Positions 8,865 to 18,556 of a DNA stretch of 40,299 nucleotides are shown here, one piece after another. Within the stretch, counting starts at the first letter, position 1, and every line of letters begins with the position of its first letter. Origin of the DNA: Janthinobacterium lividum PAMC 25724 (GTDB taxonomy: Bacteria > Pseudomonadota > Gammaproteobacteria > Burkholderiales > Burkholderiaceae_D); contig AHHB01000033.1 in NCBI GenBank assembly GCA_000242815.2, positions 1-40,299 of the forward strand, read 5' to 3'. Below the pieces are notes generated by a model. It did not search any database and had not been told where the DNA came from. It saw only the letters and a program-made list of their open reading frames with translations. The position numbers were made by a program, and so were the translations under genes.

Positions 8865-9661
8865 CTCCGCCCGCCTGGATTTTATTGCGCGGCCTGATGC
8901 GCGAACAGCGCCACTGGGGCGGTTTTCCTGCCCGGCTGGCGCAATCGCTGCCCGGCGCGGCCATCGTCACGCCCGACTTGCCCGGCAATGGCGAGCGGCA
9001 CGCCATGGACAGCGCCACGCGGGTGGCCGAGATGGTGGAATTTTGCCGCCAGGATTTGTCCGAACGGGGTATCGCGCCGCCCTACCGCCTGCTGGCCCTG
9101 TCGCTGGGCGGCATGGTGGCGGTCGAATGGGCGCAGCGCTATCCGCAGGAAGTCGCGTTATGCGTGCTGATCAACACCAGCATGCGCCCGCACAGCCCGT
9201 TCTACCGTCGCCTGCGCTGGCAAAACTACGGCGCGCTGCTGCGCCAACTGCTGCTGGGCGACAAAAGTAGCCAGGAAGCGCTGATATTGCGCCTGACGAG
9301 CCGCAGGCATGCCCATGGCAATGCCGCGCTGCTGGCCGATTGGCTCAGTTTTCAGCAGCAATACCCGGTCAGCCGCCGCAACGCGCTGCGCCAGCTACTG
9401 TCGGCCGCCCGCTACCGCGCCCCGGACCGCCGCCCCGCCATGCCCGTGCTGATCCTGGCCGGCGCGCGCGACCGCCTGGTCGACCACCGCTGCTCGCAGC
9501 AACTGGCGCAGGCATGGGACGCCGCCTGCATGCTCCACCCCGACGCCGGCCACGACTTGCCGCTCGACGATGGCGATTGGGTGGCGGACACGCTGGTGCA
9601 ATGGCTGGGGAAAATGGCCCCACAGCCAGGGGACATCGCGCCCGCTGCTGACAACAACTGA
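8861..9661 (+). CDS. Alpha/beta hydrolase
   Basis: The 266-residue protein has the full alpha/beta hydrolase triad: Ser81 in the nucleophile elbow ALSLGGM, Asp204 in GARDRLVD and His231 in DAGHDLP. An oxyanion-type loop is near the N-terminus (WILLRGLMREQRHWGGF). The ATG overlaps the stop of the carboxypeptidase gene (ATGA), which fixes the start and rejects the long upstream extension in the same frame. It lacks a signal peptide. Pairing with a zinc peptidase suggests two hydrolytic steps on one substrate, but this is inference; no substrate motif is visible. Confidence 0.88.
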   Translation: MTPPAWILLRGLMREQRHWGGFPARLAQSLPGAAIVTPDLPGNGERHAMDSATRVAEMVEFCRQDLSERGIAPPYRLLALSLGGMVAVEWAQRYPQEVALCVLINTSMRPHSPFYRRLRWQNYGALLRQLLLGDKSSQEALILRLTSRRHAHGNAALLADWLSFQQQYPVSRRNALRQLLSAARYRAPDRRPAMPVLILAGARDRLVDHRCSQQLAQAWDAACMLHPDAGHDLPLDDGDWVADTLVQWLGKMAPQPGDIAPAADNN

Positions 9662-9691
9662 GCGTTGCGCCTTGTATGACTCATGCATCAG

Positions 9692-9804
9692 AAAAATCCG
9701 TGCCAAAAGACATGCATCACGGCTTTTTTCACGCAGGCGCGCCTTCTGCTGGGCGATAGGCTCTCAGCCAAGAATGGCGGCCAAGTCATTTTCTGACCTG
9801 GCCG
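9692..9804. terminator. Convergent terminator region with two stem-loops
   Basis: Between the convergent hydrolase and TpsB genes lie two inverted repeats. At 9692-9729 an A-run plus CCGTG pairs with CACGG followed by a T-run, giving a bidirectional rho-independent pattern. At 9778-9804 CGGCCA-a-GTCA pairs with TGAC-c-TGGCCG around a 5-base loop. The first is the better terminator candidate for the plus-strand operon and, read in reverse, for tpsB. Confidence 0.5.
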
Positions 9805-9813
9805 TTTGTCCGA

Positions 9814-11508
9814 TCAGAATGCCTTGCTTACGAGCAGCCAGGCACGCGCCGACGACTGCCGGGACAACAGCGCAGGCACCGCGCCCACGCGGGTTGCCAC
9901 GGAAGCACTCGCGCGCCACAGGTCGGGGCCGACCCAGCTCAGACCGACACCGGCGCCGGACAAGGTCGCACTGTTCACAGTCACGGCCCAAGGCTGGCGG
10001 TTGACCTTGACATAAGCATTGTCGATAAACACCTGTGCCTGCCATGATCCTGACAACAGCCGTCCCAACTCATGGCGTATTTCCACACTGGCGGCATAGC
10101 CGGTGTCGCCTGAAAGCGCACCGATGTCATAAGCACGGACAGTATAAGGGCCGCCAATGGCCATCTTTTCGGCGGAATCCAGATTGCGGTCTGCCCATTG
10201 CCCGGCAAAACTGAGATACAGCGAGTCGCGCGGCGTCAGTCCCTGCAAGCGGGCGAGATTGACATTCCACTTCGAGAATGTACCGCTCGAACGCGCGGTC
10301 GCGGCATCCGATGCGGCGGCGGCGGCATCGTCAAAACTGGTACGTCCGCTAGTCCAACTCAGCGATCCTGTGCTCATGCCGCCTGCCAGCAGGCTGTCGC
10401 GATAATCAGCGTTGATACTGGCTATCCAGTTACTGAGCTGCCGGTCTGTACGGATGCCGGTGAGATCGACGCGATCATGCAGCGTCTTGGCTTCATATTG
10501 CAGTTGGGCATAGAGGTTATATTGCCTGGTACGAATCAATGGATGTCTTACCCACAGGCTGCCGACTGCCGCAGTGCCATTCGCATCAAGGGCGCGGGCA
10601 GTGCTGCCGAGCTTGTAACGCAGTGCAGAATATGCGGTGCCGATCCGGGTCCCCTGACCGTTGAGCAGCGTGTCATATGCCGCCCGGAGATAATTCATGC
10701 CTTCGCCGGTGGTGGTCATGTTGGCGCTCAGTATGTCACCGGCATGGAATGGATTGACAATATTGATATTGCCGCTCAAGCGCGTGCGGCCGATATAGCG
10801 GTTACCGTAGTTATCGAGCGACAAGTTAGCCAGCGTCGCCGGAATGTACCGCGTCTCGATATCGATGTCGGACGTACCGGTGGTCGCTCCCGGTTTGAGT
10901 ACCGCATTCACGCCCACGCCTGGCACGTCCGACAGCAACAGCAAAGCATTGTTGAGTTCGTCATCGACAATTAACTTTCCTGTAGCGAGCGGCTTCAGAA
11001 AGGCCTGGAGTAAATCATCGCTCACCTCGCTTTGATTCTTGAGCCGGACGTTGTCATAGTGCGCCTCGACGACTTGGATAATAACGACGCCGTCGGTAAT
11101 CGACTGCACCGGAATGATGGCCCGTGTAATTGGAAATCCATGCGCTTGATAGTATGCGGTAATGCGCCCGGCGAGCTCTTCGAGTTGCGCCAGCGTCAGA
11201 TCTTTACCTTCCTGATCGGCAATCAATGCATGCAGCGTTGCTGTAGCAAACGCAGTGTTGCCTGTGATACGCAATTTGCTCACGTGGAACGGCTGCGAAG
11301 GCGGCATGCCGACATCGATTTTCGGCTGCACCTCAAGGATCGGCGCCATCGGTTGCGCCGCCTTGGGAATTGGTGGTTGCAATTGTTGCAGAATCGATCC
11401 GGCGTTGGGCGGCACTTGCTGACCAGCGGCTTGGGCCTCCAGCGACGCAAGCAACAACGCAGCGAACAAGGGTTTCATCAGGAAAGGCTGTTTGGATAGG
11501 GTATTCAT
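9814..11508 (-). CDS. TpsB two-partner secretion outer membrane transporter (ShlB/FhaC/HecB family)
   Basis: The 564-residue protein has a signal peptide (MKPLFAALLLASLEAQAAG, after a short basic leader), a proline-rich helix region, two POTRA domains (about 80-230; FHVSKLRITGNTAF and the VEAHYDNVRL region) and a 16-strand barrel. The conserved barrel motif appears as TVRAYD, where the family usually has VRGY. The terminal phenylalanine (VSKAF) fits recognition by the BAM complex. The start at 11508 has GTGAAGAAT upstream; the frame extends to 11562. It follows the TpsA gene by 7 bases. TpsB proteins move a single TpsA partner across the outer membrane without ATP. Confidence 0.93.
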   Translation of the reverse strand: MNTLSKQPFLMKPLFAALLLASLEAQAAGQQVPPNAGSILQQLQPPIPKAAQPMAPILEVQPKIDVGMPPSQPFHVSKLRITGNTAFATATLHALIADQEGKDLTLAQLEELAGRITAYYQAHGFPITRAIIPVQSITDGVVIIQVVEAHYDNVRLKNQSEVSDDLLQAFLKPLATGKLIVDDELNNALLLLSDVPGVGVNAVLKPGATTGTSDIDIETRYIPATLANLSLDNYGNRYIGRTRLSGNINIVNPFHAGDILSANMTTTGEGMNYLRAAYDTLLNGQGTRIGTAYSALRYKLGSTARALDANGTAAVGSLWVRHPLIRTRQYNLYAQLQYEAKTLHDRVDLTGIRTDRQLSNWIASINADYRDSLLAGGMSTGSLSWTSGRTSFDDAAAAASDAATARSSGTFSKWNVNLARLQGLTPRDSLYLSFAGQWADRNLDSAEKMAIGGPYTVRAYDIGALSGDTGYAASVEIRHELGRLLSGSWQAQVFIDNAYVKVNRQPWAVTVNSATLSGAGVGLSWVGPDLWRASASVATRVGAVPALLSRQSSARAWLLVSKAF

Positions 11509-12097
11509 ATATTCTTCACTCTTTGCTGCTGGTAGCAACGAGCGGCAATTGCATGCCGCCATTTTGAATTTTCAGTAGCGGCGCGGGCGTGCCAAATCCT
11601 GTTGCAGTATTGATTAACGGCAGGCCCATCGTCTCTTTCGAGCGCTCATTACTGTCGCTGTTGCTGCTGCCGGAGTCAGTCATCTGCTGCACCACCAGCG
11701 TCGTGGACAGGTTCAATACTTGCGATTGCGCCAAGGCTTGCGGCGGCAGCAAGAACGACTGCATTTGCGTCACGGCGCTTTGAACTTGCTGCGTCGGCCT
11801 GTCGGGCACAACGACAGGCCCTCCCGTGATACTGGCGATTGCCTGTGCTTGTCCGGTAACGATGTAATTGCCGATATCGGCACCGCCATAAGTGCTGCTC
11901 AGATTGACCGTCTTGCCAACACCAGCGGCGGCGTCGGAAAACTGGCCGGTCGACGCGAGTGTGATGTCATCCGAGCCAAACTTGCCTGCCAGCGTCGCAT
12001 TGGCGGTGCTGACCGTGGCGGCAGTGCTACCGTCGAAAGCTTTATCGGCTGCAGTGATGCCACTGACCGTCAGCGCTGCACGGGCAATGCTCGCCGT

Positions 12098-12478
12098 CAG
12101 GCCGCTCGGTTGCGTCACCACGTAGTTGCCGGCATCGAGCCCGGCCAGGGTGTAGCCGCTCACGGTCACCGCCTTGTTGGCGCCGGCGTTCTTGTCCGCA
12201 AAGCTGCCCACGCCCGCCCCCGTGACCGACACGCTGTCGCTGCCCAGGGCCGCCACGACGGCCGTGCCGCTCAGGGCCGCGCCGGTGGTGGCGTCATAGG
12301 TTTTATCGATGGCGGCGATGCCCGATACGGCCAGGCTGGCCTTGTTGATGGTTGCCGTCAGGCCGCTCGGTTGCGTCACCACGTAGTTGCCGGCATCGAG
12401 CCCGGCCAGGGTGTAGCCGCTCACGCTGACCGCCTTGTTGGCGCCGGCGTTCTTGTCCGCAAAGCTGCCCGTTCCGCT
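12098..12478. repeat. Tandem YDG-unit repeat, 261-bp period
   Basis: A stretch of roughly 110 bases starting at 12098 recurs almost perfectly at 12359, an offset of 261 bases or exactly 87 codons. It encodes the linker ending GYTLAGLDAGNYVVTQPSG of two adjacent TpsA repeats. This is consistent with recent unit duplication or gene conversion. Confidence 0.8.
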
Positions 12479-13560
12479 GCCGGCCAGCGTCACCGAGTCA
12501 CCACCGACCAGGCCCGAGTACGCCAAGTTGGTGGTGTTGAGCGTGGCCGTGGTAGTGGCGTCATAAATTTTATCGAGCGCGCTGATGCCGGTCAGCGTGA
12601 TGCCTTTGGCAGTGACCGTATAGCTGCTGCCGGCCACGCCAATCGCGTTGTAGTTGCTGGCCAGGCCGCCGTTGCTGCTGCTGCCCAGGTCAGGCCCGTG
12701 GCGCTGGCAAGCGCCGCACCGTTTGCACTTCTTGCTGCTCAAATTCGAGGCGTCGCCGGCGCCCGTAACGCTGAACTGCTGCCCGGCACGCCGGTCGCCG
12801 TCAAGGTGCTCCCGCCACCGACGTGGCGCCTCTAGGTTTTGCTGCCGGACACGATGACATCGCTTGTGATGGTGGCGCTCACCGTGCACCACGTGTATTC
12901 CGGCGTCAGCGCCAGTAGCGTATAGCCGGTCACGCTGACCTTGTTGCTGGGCATTGGCGTCGGCAAAGCTGCCGGCACCGGTGCCCGCCACCGACACGAT
13001 GTCGCTGCCCAGTGCGCTCACGCTGGCCGCGCCGCTCAGGGTCGCGCCGGTGGTGGCGTATAGGTTTGTTGGCGGCGGCGATCCCGACACCACCAGGCGG
13101 CCTTGCTGAGCTGGCCGTCAGGCGTGGTTGTACCACGTAATTGCCGGCGTCGGCGCCCGACAGCGTATAGCCGCTCACTCACGGTCTTGTTGACACCGGC
13201 GTTCTTGTCCGCAAAGCTGCCCGTGCCGCTGCCTGCCAGCAACACCGAGTCACCGCCGACCAGGCCCGAGTAGCCAACGCTGGCGGTGTTGAGCGCAGCC
13301 GTGGTAGTGGCGTCGTAAATTTTATTGAGCGCGCTGATGCCGGTCAGCGTGATGCCTTTGGCAGTGACCGTATAGCTGCTGCCGGCCACGCCAATCGCAT
13401 TGTAGTTGCTGGCCAGGCCGCCGTTGCTGCTGCTGCCCAGGTTCAAGCCCGTGGCGCTGGCAAGCGCCGCACCGCTTTGCACATTCTTGCTGCTCAAGTT
13501 CGAGGCGTCACCGGCCCCGGTGACGCTGAAGGTCTGGCCGGCTACGCCGGTCGCCGTCAG
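12449..13560. repeat. Large near-identical repeat inside tpsA, about 750-bp offset
   Basis: The segment from 12449 to about 12800 matches 13201 to about 13570 with few substitutions. The upstream part is nearly identical; the part between 12680 and 12830 shows many small deletions relative to the other copy. The offset of 752 bases is not a multiple of three, which agrees with the frame being broken between the copies. Confidence 0.75.
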
Positions 13561-16130
13561 GGTGCTGCCCGCCACCGACGTGGCGCCATCGTAGGTTTTG
13601 GTGCCCGCCAAGGTCAGATCAGCCTTGTTGATGTTGGCAGTCAGGCCGCTCGGCTGGGAGATCACGTAGTTGCCTGCATCGGTGCCGCTCAGCGCATAGC
13701 CTGTGACAGTGACGGCCTTGCCAACGTCGGCATTGGCGTCGGCAAAGGTGGCGCTACCGGCACCAAGCGTGACGCTGTCGCCGTTGACGATACCGGCGGC
13801 GACACTGGCGCTGCCCGACAGTGTGGCCGTAGTGGTGCCATCATAGGTTTTGCTGTTGGCTGTCAGGCCGGTGAGGTTGATGGTTTTGGCCGTGATCGTG
13901 GCGGTCTTGCTGTCGAGACCGCTGATGAAGTATTTATTGCTGTTATAGCTGATGACGGTGGTGCCATCGCTGTTGGTGGTGGTGGCAGCACCGGTGCCGG
14001 TCGCGGTCACGCCGGTGATGGTGACGGTTTTGTTGGCGCCGACATTCTTGTTGGCAAAGGTGGCCTGCGCACTGGCGGTATCCAGTGTCAATCCGGACGG
14101 CATGCTCAACAGGGAAGTCAGGCTTGCTATGCTAGTCGTGTTGAGGCCATCATAGATTTTTGAGGCGGCCGAGCCGCTTACATTGATGGCCATGTAGGCA
14201 CGCAGTTGATTGGGGTAACTGGGTATGTAAGCGCTATAGTCCGTCGGAGTGTTATAGCTGCTCGGATTGTAATAGATGGAGATGGTGCTTGAACTATTAT
14301 TCAAGTTGACATAATTTTGAAAAGCATCGTCAAAATTGACCGTGCCTGTGCCCTTGGCAGTATTGTCTGCCCTCAGTACAACATTCCCGGCGCCGTTAAC
14401 CAAGATGACCCCGCCCAGCGTCCCGCCGGCGGGATCGCCTGGATAAACCACATTATTCGTTAATTTGAAATGAATGTCGCGATAAGCGCTTAGCGTGAGC
14501 GTGTTGTTACCGAGTGCCCAATTAATGCCGACATTGCCATTATCATAGTCCGTCGCGGTGCCAATCGCATCGAGTACGATGATATCGCCATTGCCGGACG
14601 TTCCAGTACACGGCGTGCCCGTGCAACTGGCCGAAGAACCTGTGGTCTTGATGGTCACGTTGCCGTTATTGAGCGCATTCGTCAGAACGCGCGTGTCGAC
14701 ATTGATGCCGACCGAATTGCCCCATATACTGCCATTGCCTATCTTAATATCATCGGGGTCGAGCAGCCAGTTTCCTGCCGCGCCATGGGGCGCCGACGTA
14801 TTGACAGAAGCGCTGGCGCTGATATTGAGGCGCTTGCCCGACGTTTCCACCTGGCCGCCGCTGCCGGCAGTGCTGCCCCCACGCGCCGTGATGCTGCCGT
14901 CGAATTGCGTGACCTTGTCGGACCATACCGCGACATTGCCGCCATTGCCGGTGTTGATGGCATCGGCCTTGATCGCCGCGCCCGCCTGGACCGTGGCGGT
15001 GTGCGCATTCTGCTCGGGGCCGGCGCCGAGGAAATTGCCGCCGATCAGCGCCGTACCGCCGCCGCCAGCGCCCGACACATCAATCAAACTGCCTGCCGCC
15101 AGCGTGACCGTGCCACCGAGCACTTTCACGGTGCCGCCAGTGGCGCCGGCGGCGTCGAGCGTGCCGCTGTTGGTGGCCGTGCCCGCGCTGCCCGCACCGA
15201 GCACAATGGTGCCGCCGACTTGCTCGACACTGCGCGCCTGAATAATACCCGTGTTGTTGACCACGCTGGCCAGCACGGTATCCCTGGCGCCGGCCGACAG
15301 CCAGACCGCGCCGCCGTCGGCATTGATCAGACCACCATTTTCAGCCAGGTTGTTCAGCGTGCCCTGGTTCACTTGCAGCTGAACCAGGCTATCGCCGGAA
15401 AACGACAGCGTAACGTCGCTGCCCGCGCCCAGCGCCACCGTCCCCGCCCTGGCGTTGATCGTCCCCGAATTACTGACCTGGTTGCCGATGAAGGCAACAT
15501 AACCGCCGTTGCCGGTATTGATGGCGCCCTGGTTGATGATGCTGCCGGTGCCGCTGCCCATGAATCGGCGCGTGGCGCCGCCCAGGCCGGCGTCGCCGGT
15601 GTCGAGCGTCGACGCCACCAGGGCGCCGACGTTGACTTGCGATCCGCTGCCAAACAGCACGCCATTCGGATTGATCAGATAAACCTGGCCGTTGGCGTTG
15701 AGCGCGCCGTAGAATTGGGTGGCGCTATTGCCGCCGATGCGGTTGACGGCAATGGCGCTGGCCGACGGCTGGACAAAATTGACCGTCTCGCCGCTGCTGG
15801 TATTGAACGACTGCCAGTTCAATGACAGGTTCTGGCTCGCTTGCGTCACCGTGGTGGTGGCGCCGTTCTGGTTGATGGTGCCGTTGCCGGCGGTAACCTG
15901 GCCGCCGGTCGGCCCCGCCATGGCCGAATGTGAGGCCGCCAGCAACACGCTGGCGATGAGGCGGCGATTGGCCGACTTGCCCTTGCCCCTGGCGCGTTCG
16001 TGGACGGCCACCCAGGTTTGGTGGACATGACTCCAGACGAGTCGATAGATTCTGTTCATGGAAGCATGCATGGTGATTTTCCCTGGTGATAGGCGAACTG
16101 CATCAGCAACGGCGGCGCCTGTGCTTGATT

Positions 16131-17231
16131 TTATTTAACAGTAAATTTATTCAGATGCTCGGCTACGCGGCGGTCGAGCTCGGGTTTCCACTGCGGTGGC
16201 ATCACTTGCTGCAGCAGTTGTTCAATACCTTCGATTTCAGCGATGTCCGCCGCCTCGCTGGTGCTGGCTTTGGCCGCGCGGCTCCACATGTAAATCTTGG
16301 CCAGGCTGTCCGGCGTCAGCGCGCCGGTGGCAGGGTCCGGCGCGCTGTTGCCATACAAAATGGCCACCGGCAAATAAGCGGGCGCATACCCGTCGGAGGC
16401 CGCGTGCTCGAGCCAGAACAAGGCCAGGGCCAGGTTGGCGGCGCCGCCCTCGCCCTGTCCCAGCATCACGCCGAGGCGGTATTGGGCCACCACCAAACGG
16501 TGTTCCGCCGCCTGCTGATACCAGTAGCGCGCAGCCGCGAGGTCTTGCGGCACATCCTGATCGTCTTTGTAATAGTCGGCAAGACGCAACATGGCCGGCG
16601 CCGAGCCGGCCTGCGCCGCTTGCGCACACAGAGCCAGGCCGCGCGCGACATCCTTGTCGACGACCTGGCCACGAATATACAGTTCCCCGGCGGAGCAGTT
16701 CGCATACGCGATGCCTGATTGCGCCGCCTTCTGATACCACGCCACGGCAGCCTTGCCATCGGCGGCACGCCCGGTGCCGCTTGCCAGGCAATCGCCGAAA
16801 AACTGTTGCGCCGCCGGGGTCTTGCCTTGCGCCGCCTTGCCGAACCAGGCACAGGCTGCGACAGCATCGCGTGGGCGTCCCCAGCCCTCGCGTTCGATCA
16901 GTCCCAGGTTAAATTGCGCCAAAGGATTGCCGGCGGCAACGCGCGCATACTCCTTGTACGCCAGCCCATAATCGTGCGCTGCCAAGGCCTTGTTGGCGCG
17001 CGTCAACTCGGCAGAAAGGTCGCGCGCAGCGGCGCCCGCGTTCAGCGTGACCGCAAACAGCGCGGCAGTGATCATTGCATCAACATTACGCAAAGCAGCA
17101 TCCCAGCTAAAATCGTTATTGGTGGCCTGCTCTGCCACTGCAGCATCTCCAGTGACGGACGCAGGCACCGTCCCGGCTGGCAATGAGGCGCTGCTGGCGC
17201 GCCTCGTTGCCGACCAGCACAGCATCAGCAT
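16131..17231 (-). CDS. Sel1-like repeat (tetratricopeptide-type) protein
   Basis: From about residue 85 the protein is built of Sel1 repeats, for example AACAWFGKAAQGKTPAAQQF, GKAAVAWYQKAAQSGIAYAN and ARYWYQQAAEHRLVVAQYRL, each about 36 residues. Such solenoids are protein-protein scaffolds. The frame begins at 17231, only 9 bases after the tail-collar gene, with no clear ribosome site. An internal ATG at 17075 (MITAALFAVTLNAGAAARDL) would give a short signal-peptide-like start and a periplasmic protein, so the true start is uncertain. It sits between the tail-collar gene and tpsA on the same strand, suggesting a periplasmic or secretion-related role in this operon (inference). Confidence 0.82.
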   Translation of the reverse strand: MLMLCWSATRRASSASLPAGTVPASVTGDAAVAEQATNNDFSWDAALRNVDAMITAALFAVTLNAGAAARDLSAELTRANKALAAHDYGLAYKEYARVAAGNPLAQFNLGLIEREGWGRPRDAVAACAWFGKAAQGKTPAAQQFFGDCLASGTGRAADGKAAVAWYQKAAQSGIAYANCSAGELYIRGQVVDKDVARGLALCAQAAQAGSAPAMLRLADYYKDDQDVPQDLAAARYWYQQAAEHRLVVAQYRLGVMLGQGEGGAANLALALFWLEHAASDGYAPAYLPVAILYGNSAPDPATGALTPDSLAKIYMWSRAAKASTSEAADIAEIEGIEQLLQQVMPPQWKPELDRRVAEHLNKFTVK

Positions 17232-17240
17232 TACTTAGTC

Positions 17241-18089
17241 TTAGTCGCGGCTCGGATACAGGGCATTTTGCGCCGCGATATAATACGTCAGTGCGATATA
17301 CGGCGGCCTGATATCAATCGGCGCACCCGCCCCGACGACATTGGTGTTGCCGCTGGCGGTCGCAGTGCCGCCCAAGATTCCTGCCGCGACTGCGCCGCCT
17401 GGCACGCTAGCGGTTGCGGTACTGGAAGGCAGCGTTACCGACACCTTGCCGCCGCTGATGGCACCGGCATTGAGCGTGGCATCTGGCGTCGCGCTGGAAT
17501 AGACGTTAACGAGAGGGCTGGTGCTCTTGCCGAGATAGTTGCCGGATGGCGAAGTGACACCGCCCGAACCACCGACCACGTTCAGTTTCAAGTCCGACAC
17601 CGTGCCGGTGGCGACGCTGCTGGCGATATTGACCGTGCCACTCAGCGTAGGCAATACCGTGGAAACGGTCACCGCACTCAGGGCAACCGGAAGCGCGGTC
17701 ACGGTGAACAAATGCGGCGGCAACTGGGCTGTCATCAGGGTGATGGCACTTTTCCCGCCTTTATCGCCCGTGTTGTAATTGACGCCGTCGGCAGCGATCA
17801 CGAACCTGCCGCGCAGGTCGGGCAGTTTGAAGGTCACATTATTAGTTTGGCCGTAAGCGGTACCGATCAGGGAGTACAGCGCCGTATAGTTATTGATCGA
17901 TAAATCCTGCCCGGCAGCGAGCACATACTGGCGATTAAAAGGACCGAACGTGTACGGCACGGCCATGACGCAAATACTCGCCAGCACCGGCGTATCGGAG
18001 CAGGCGAAACTGGCGGGACTCCAGGCCGCCGCAAGCACACCTGCGAACAGCGCGACGTTAGAAACACGATTCCTGACGAATGATTTCAA
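17241..18089 (-). CDS. Secreted tail-collar domain protein
   Basis: The 282-residue protein starts with a signal peptide (basic MKSFVRNR, then a hydrophobic stretch ending ASFA before Cys30). It continues with a phage tail-collar (microcystin-dependent-protein-like) domain: YTALYSLIGTAYGQ followed by FKLPDLRGRFV. The middle and C-terminal part is low-complexity Ala/Gly/Ser/Thr/Val beta-rich sequence ending IDIRPPYIALTYYIA, as in collar proteins. The start is TTG at 18089, fixed by a strong AGGAG 6-7 bases upstream. There are no phage genes around. It leads the TPS operon, so it may be an exported surface protein associated with the adhesin; its function is unknown. Confidence 0.85.
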   Translation of the reverse strand: MKSFVRNRVSNVALFAGVLAAAWSPASFACSDTPVLASICVMAVPYTFGPFNRQYVLAAGQDLSINNYTALYSLIGTAYGQTNNVTFKLPDLRGRFVIAADGVNYNTGDKGGKSAITLMTAQLPPHLFTVTALPVALSAVTVSTVLPTLSGTVNIASSVATGTVSDLKLNVVGGSGGVTSPSGNYLGKSTSPLVNVYSSATPDATLNAGAISGGKVSVTLPSSTATASVPGGAVAAGILGGTATASGNTNVVGAGAPIDIRPPYIALTYYIAAQNALYPSRD

Positions 18090-18556
18090 CTTAATCTCCT
18101 TGGTATGACCTATAACAGGTTATTATGGCTAATTTAATAACTTTTTACACGCGAAATATTTGAGAAAGCAGTCAATTAACTGCTGCCAATAATAATTTAG
18201 AATCCACGGTCGTGCCTAAATATTTTTTGTCACTCATTACATTAAAACATCATTTCCGAGAAGTCTGCCTGCATAAACTTGAAAAAGCGCTGCGTATCGG
18301 AGCATTATCATGTGTTCAATTCATCATCGCGCCGGTCGACCGCCCGAACCGATAAACACATCTGGTGACAAGCAAGTCCTGGCGCTGCCCCGCTCGCGTC
18401 ATTTGCCTCTATTCTGTTGAAACCTGCGAAAACGCGTGAATATGCTTACGGCTTCATTTATAACAACGCGCTGGAACGTGCCCACATGCGCAGGAATGGA
18501 ACCCTCATTACAACTGGCACCGGCCGCATCAGGGCATTGCTGGCAAGGCACCGAGG
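18090..18556. promoter_or_regulatory. AT-rich upstream region of the TPS operon, with palindromes
   Basis: This 467-base gap is much more AT-rich than its surroundings and has no credible gene. It holds a palindrome ATAACAGGTTAT (18112-18123) and a 16-bp near-perfect palindrome GCAGTCAATTAACTGC (18168-18183). Both are just upstream of the TTG start of the tail-collar gene. They are candidate operator sites for the operon. The AT-rich base composition also fits a silenced or horizontally acquired surface locus. No confident -35/-10 pair was assigned. Confidence 0.5.

Larger units (their letters stand above)
11516..16071 (-). pseudogene. TpsA filamentous haemagglutinin-type exoprotein with MBG/YDG repeats (frameshifted here)
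   Basis: The product begins with an extended signal peptide (ESPR; MNRIYRLVWSHVHQTW), likely cut after SAMA at residue 52. A TPS haemagglutination domain follows, with NGQVYLINPNGVLFG. A long Ala/Gly/Thr-rich beta-helix comes next, then about nine YDG/MBG-type repeats (KTYDGTTTATLSG, KIYDATTTAALN and so on) and a Ser-rich tail. The ATG at 16071 has AGGGA upstream; a second possible start is at 16059. The N-terminal frame runs to about 13185 and the C-terminal frame resumes near 12690. Between them, several single and double base losses and gains break the frame relative to the neighbouring repeat copies. It would be the substrate of the adjacent TpsB and act as a surface or secreted adhesin. 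Confidence 0.85.

Noticed and set aside
12098..14163. CRISPR-like regular repeats
   Set aside because: The repeats are long in-frame protein-coding units of about 87 codons, not short direct repeats with unique spacers.
17241..18089. Prophage remnant
   Set aside because: The tail-collar protein has a signal peptide and no other phage genes are nearby.
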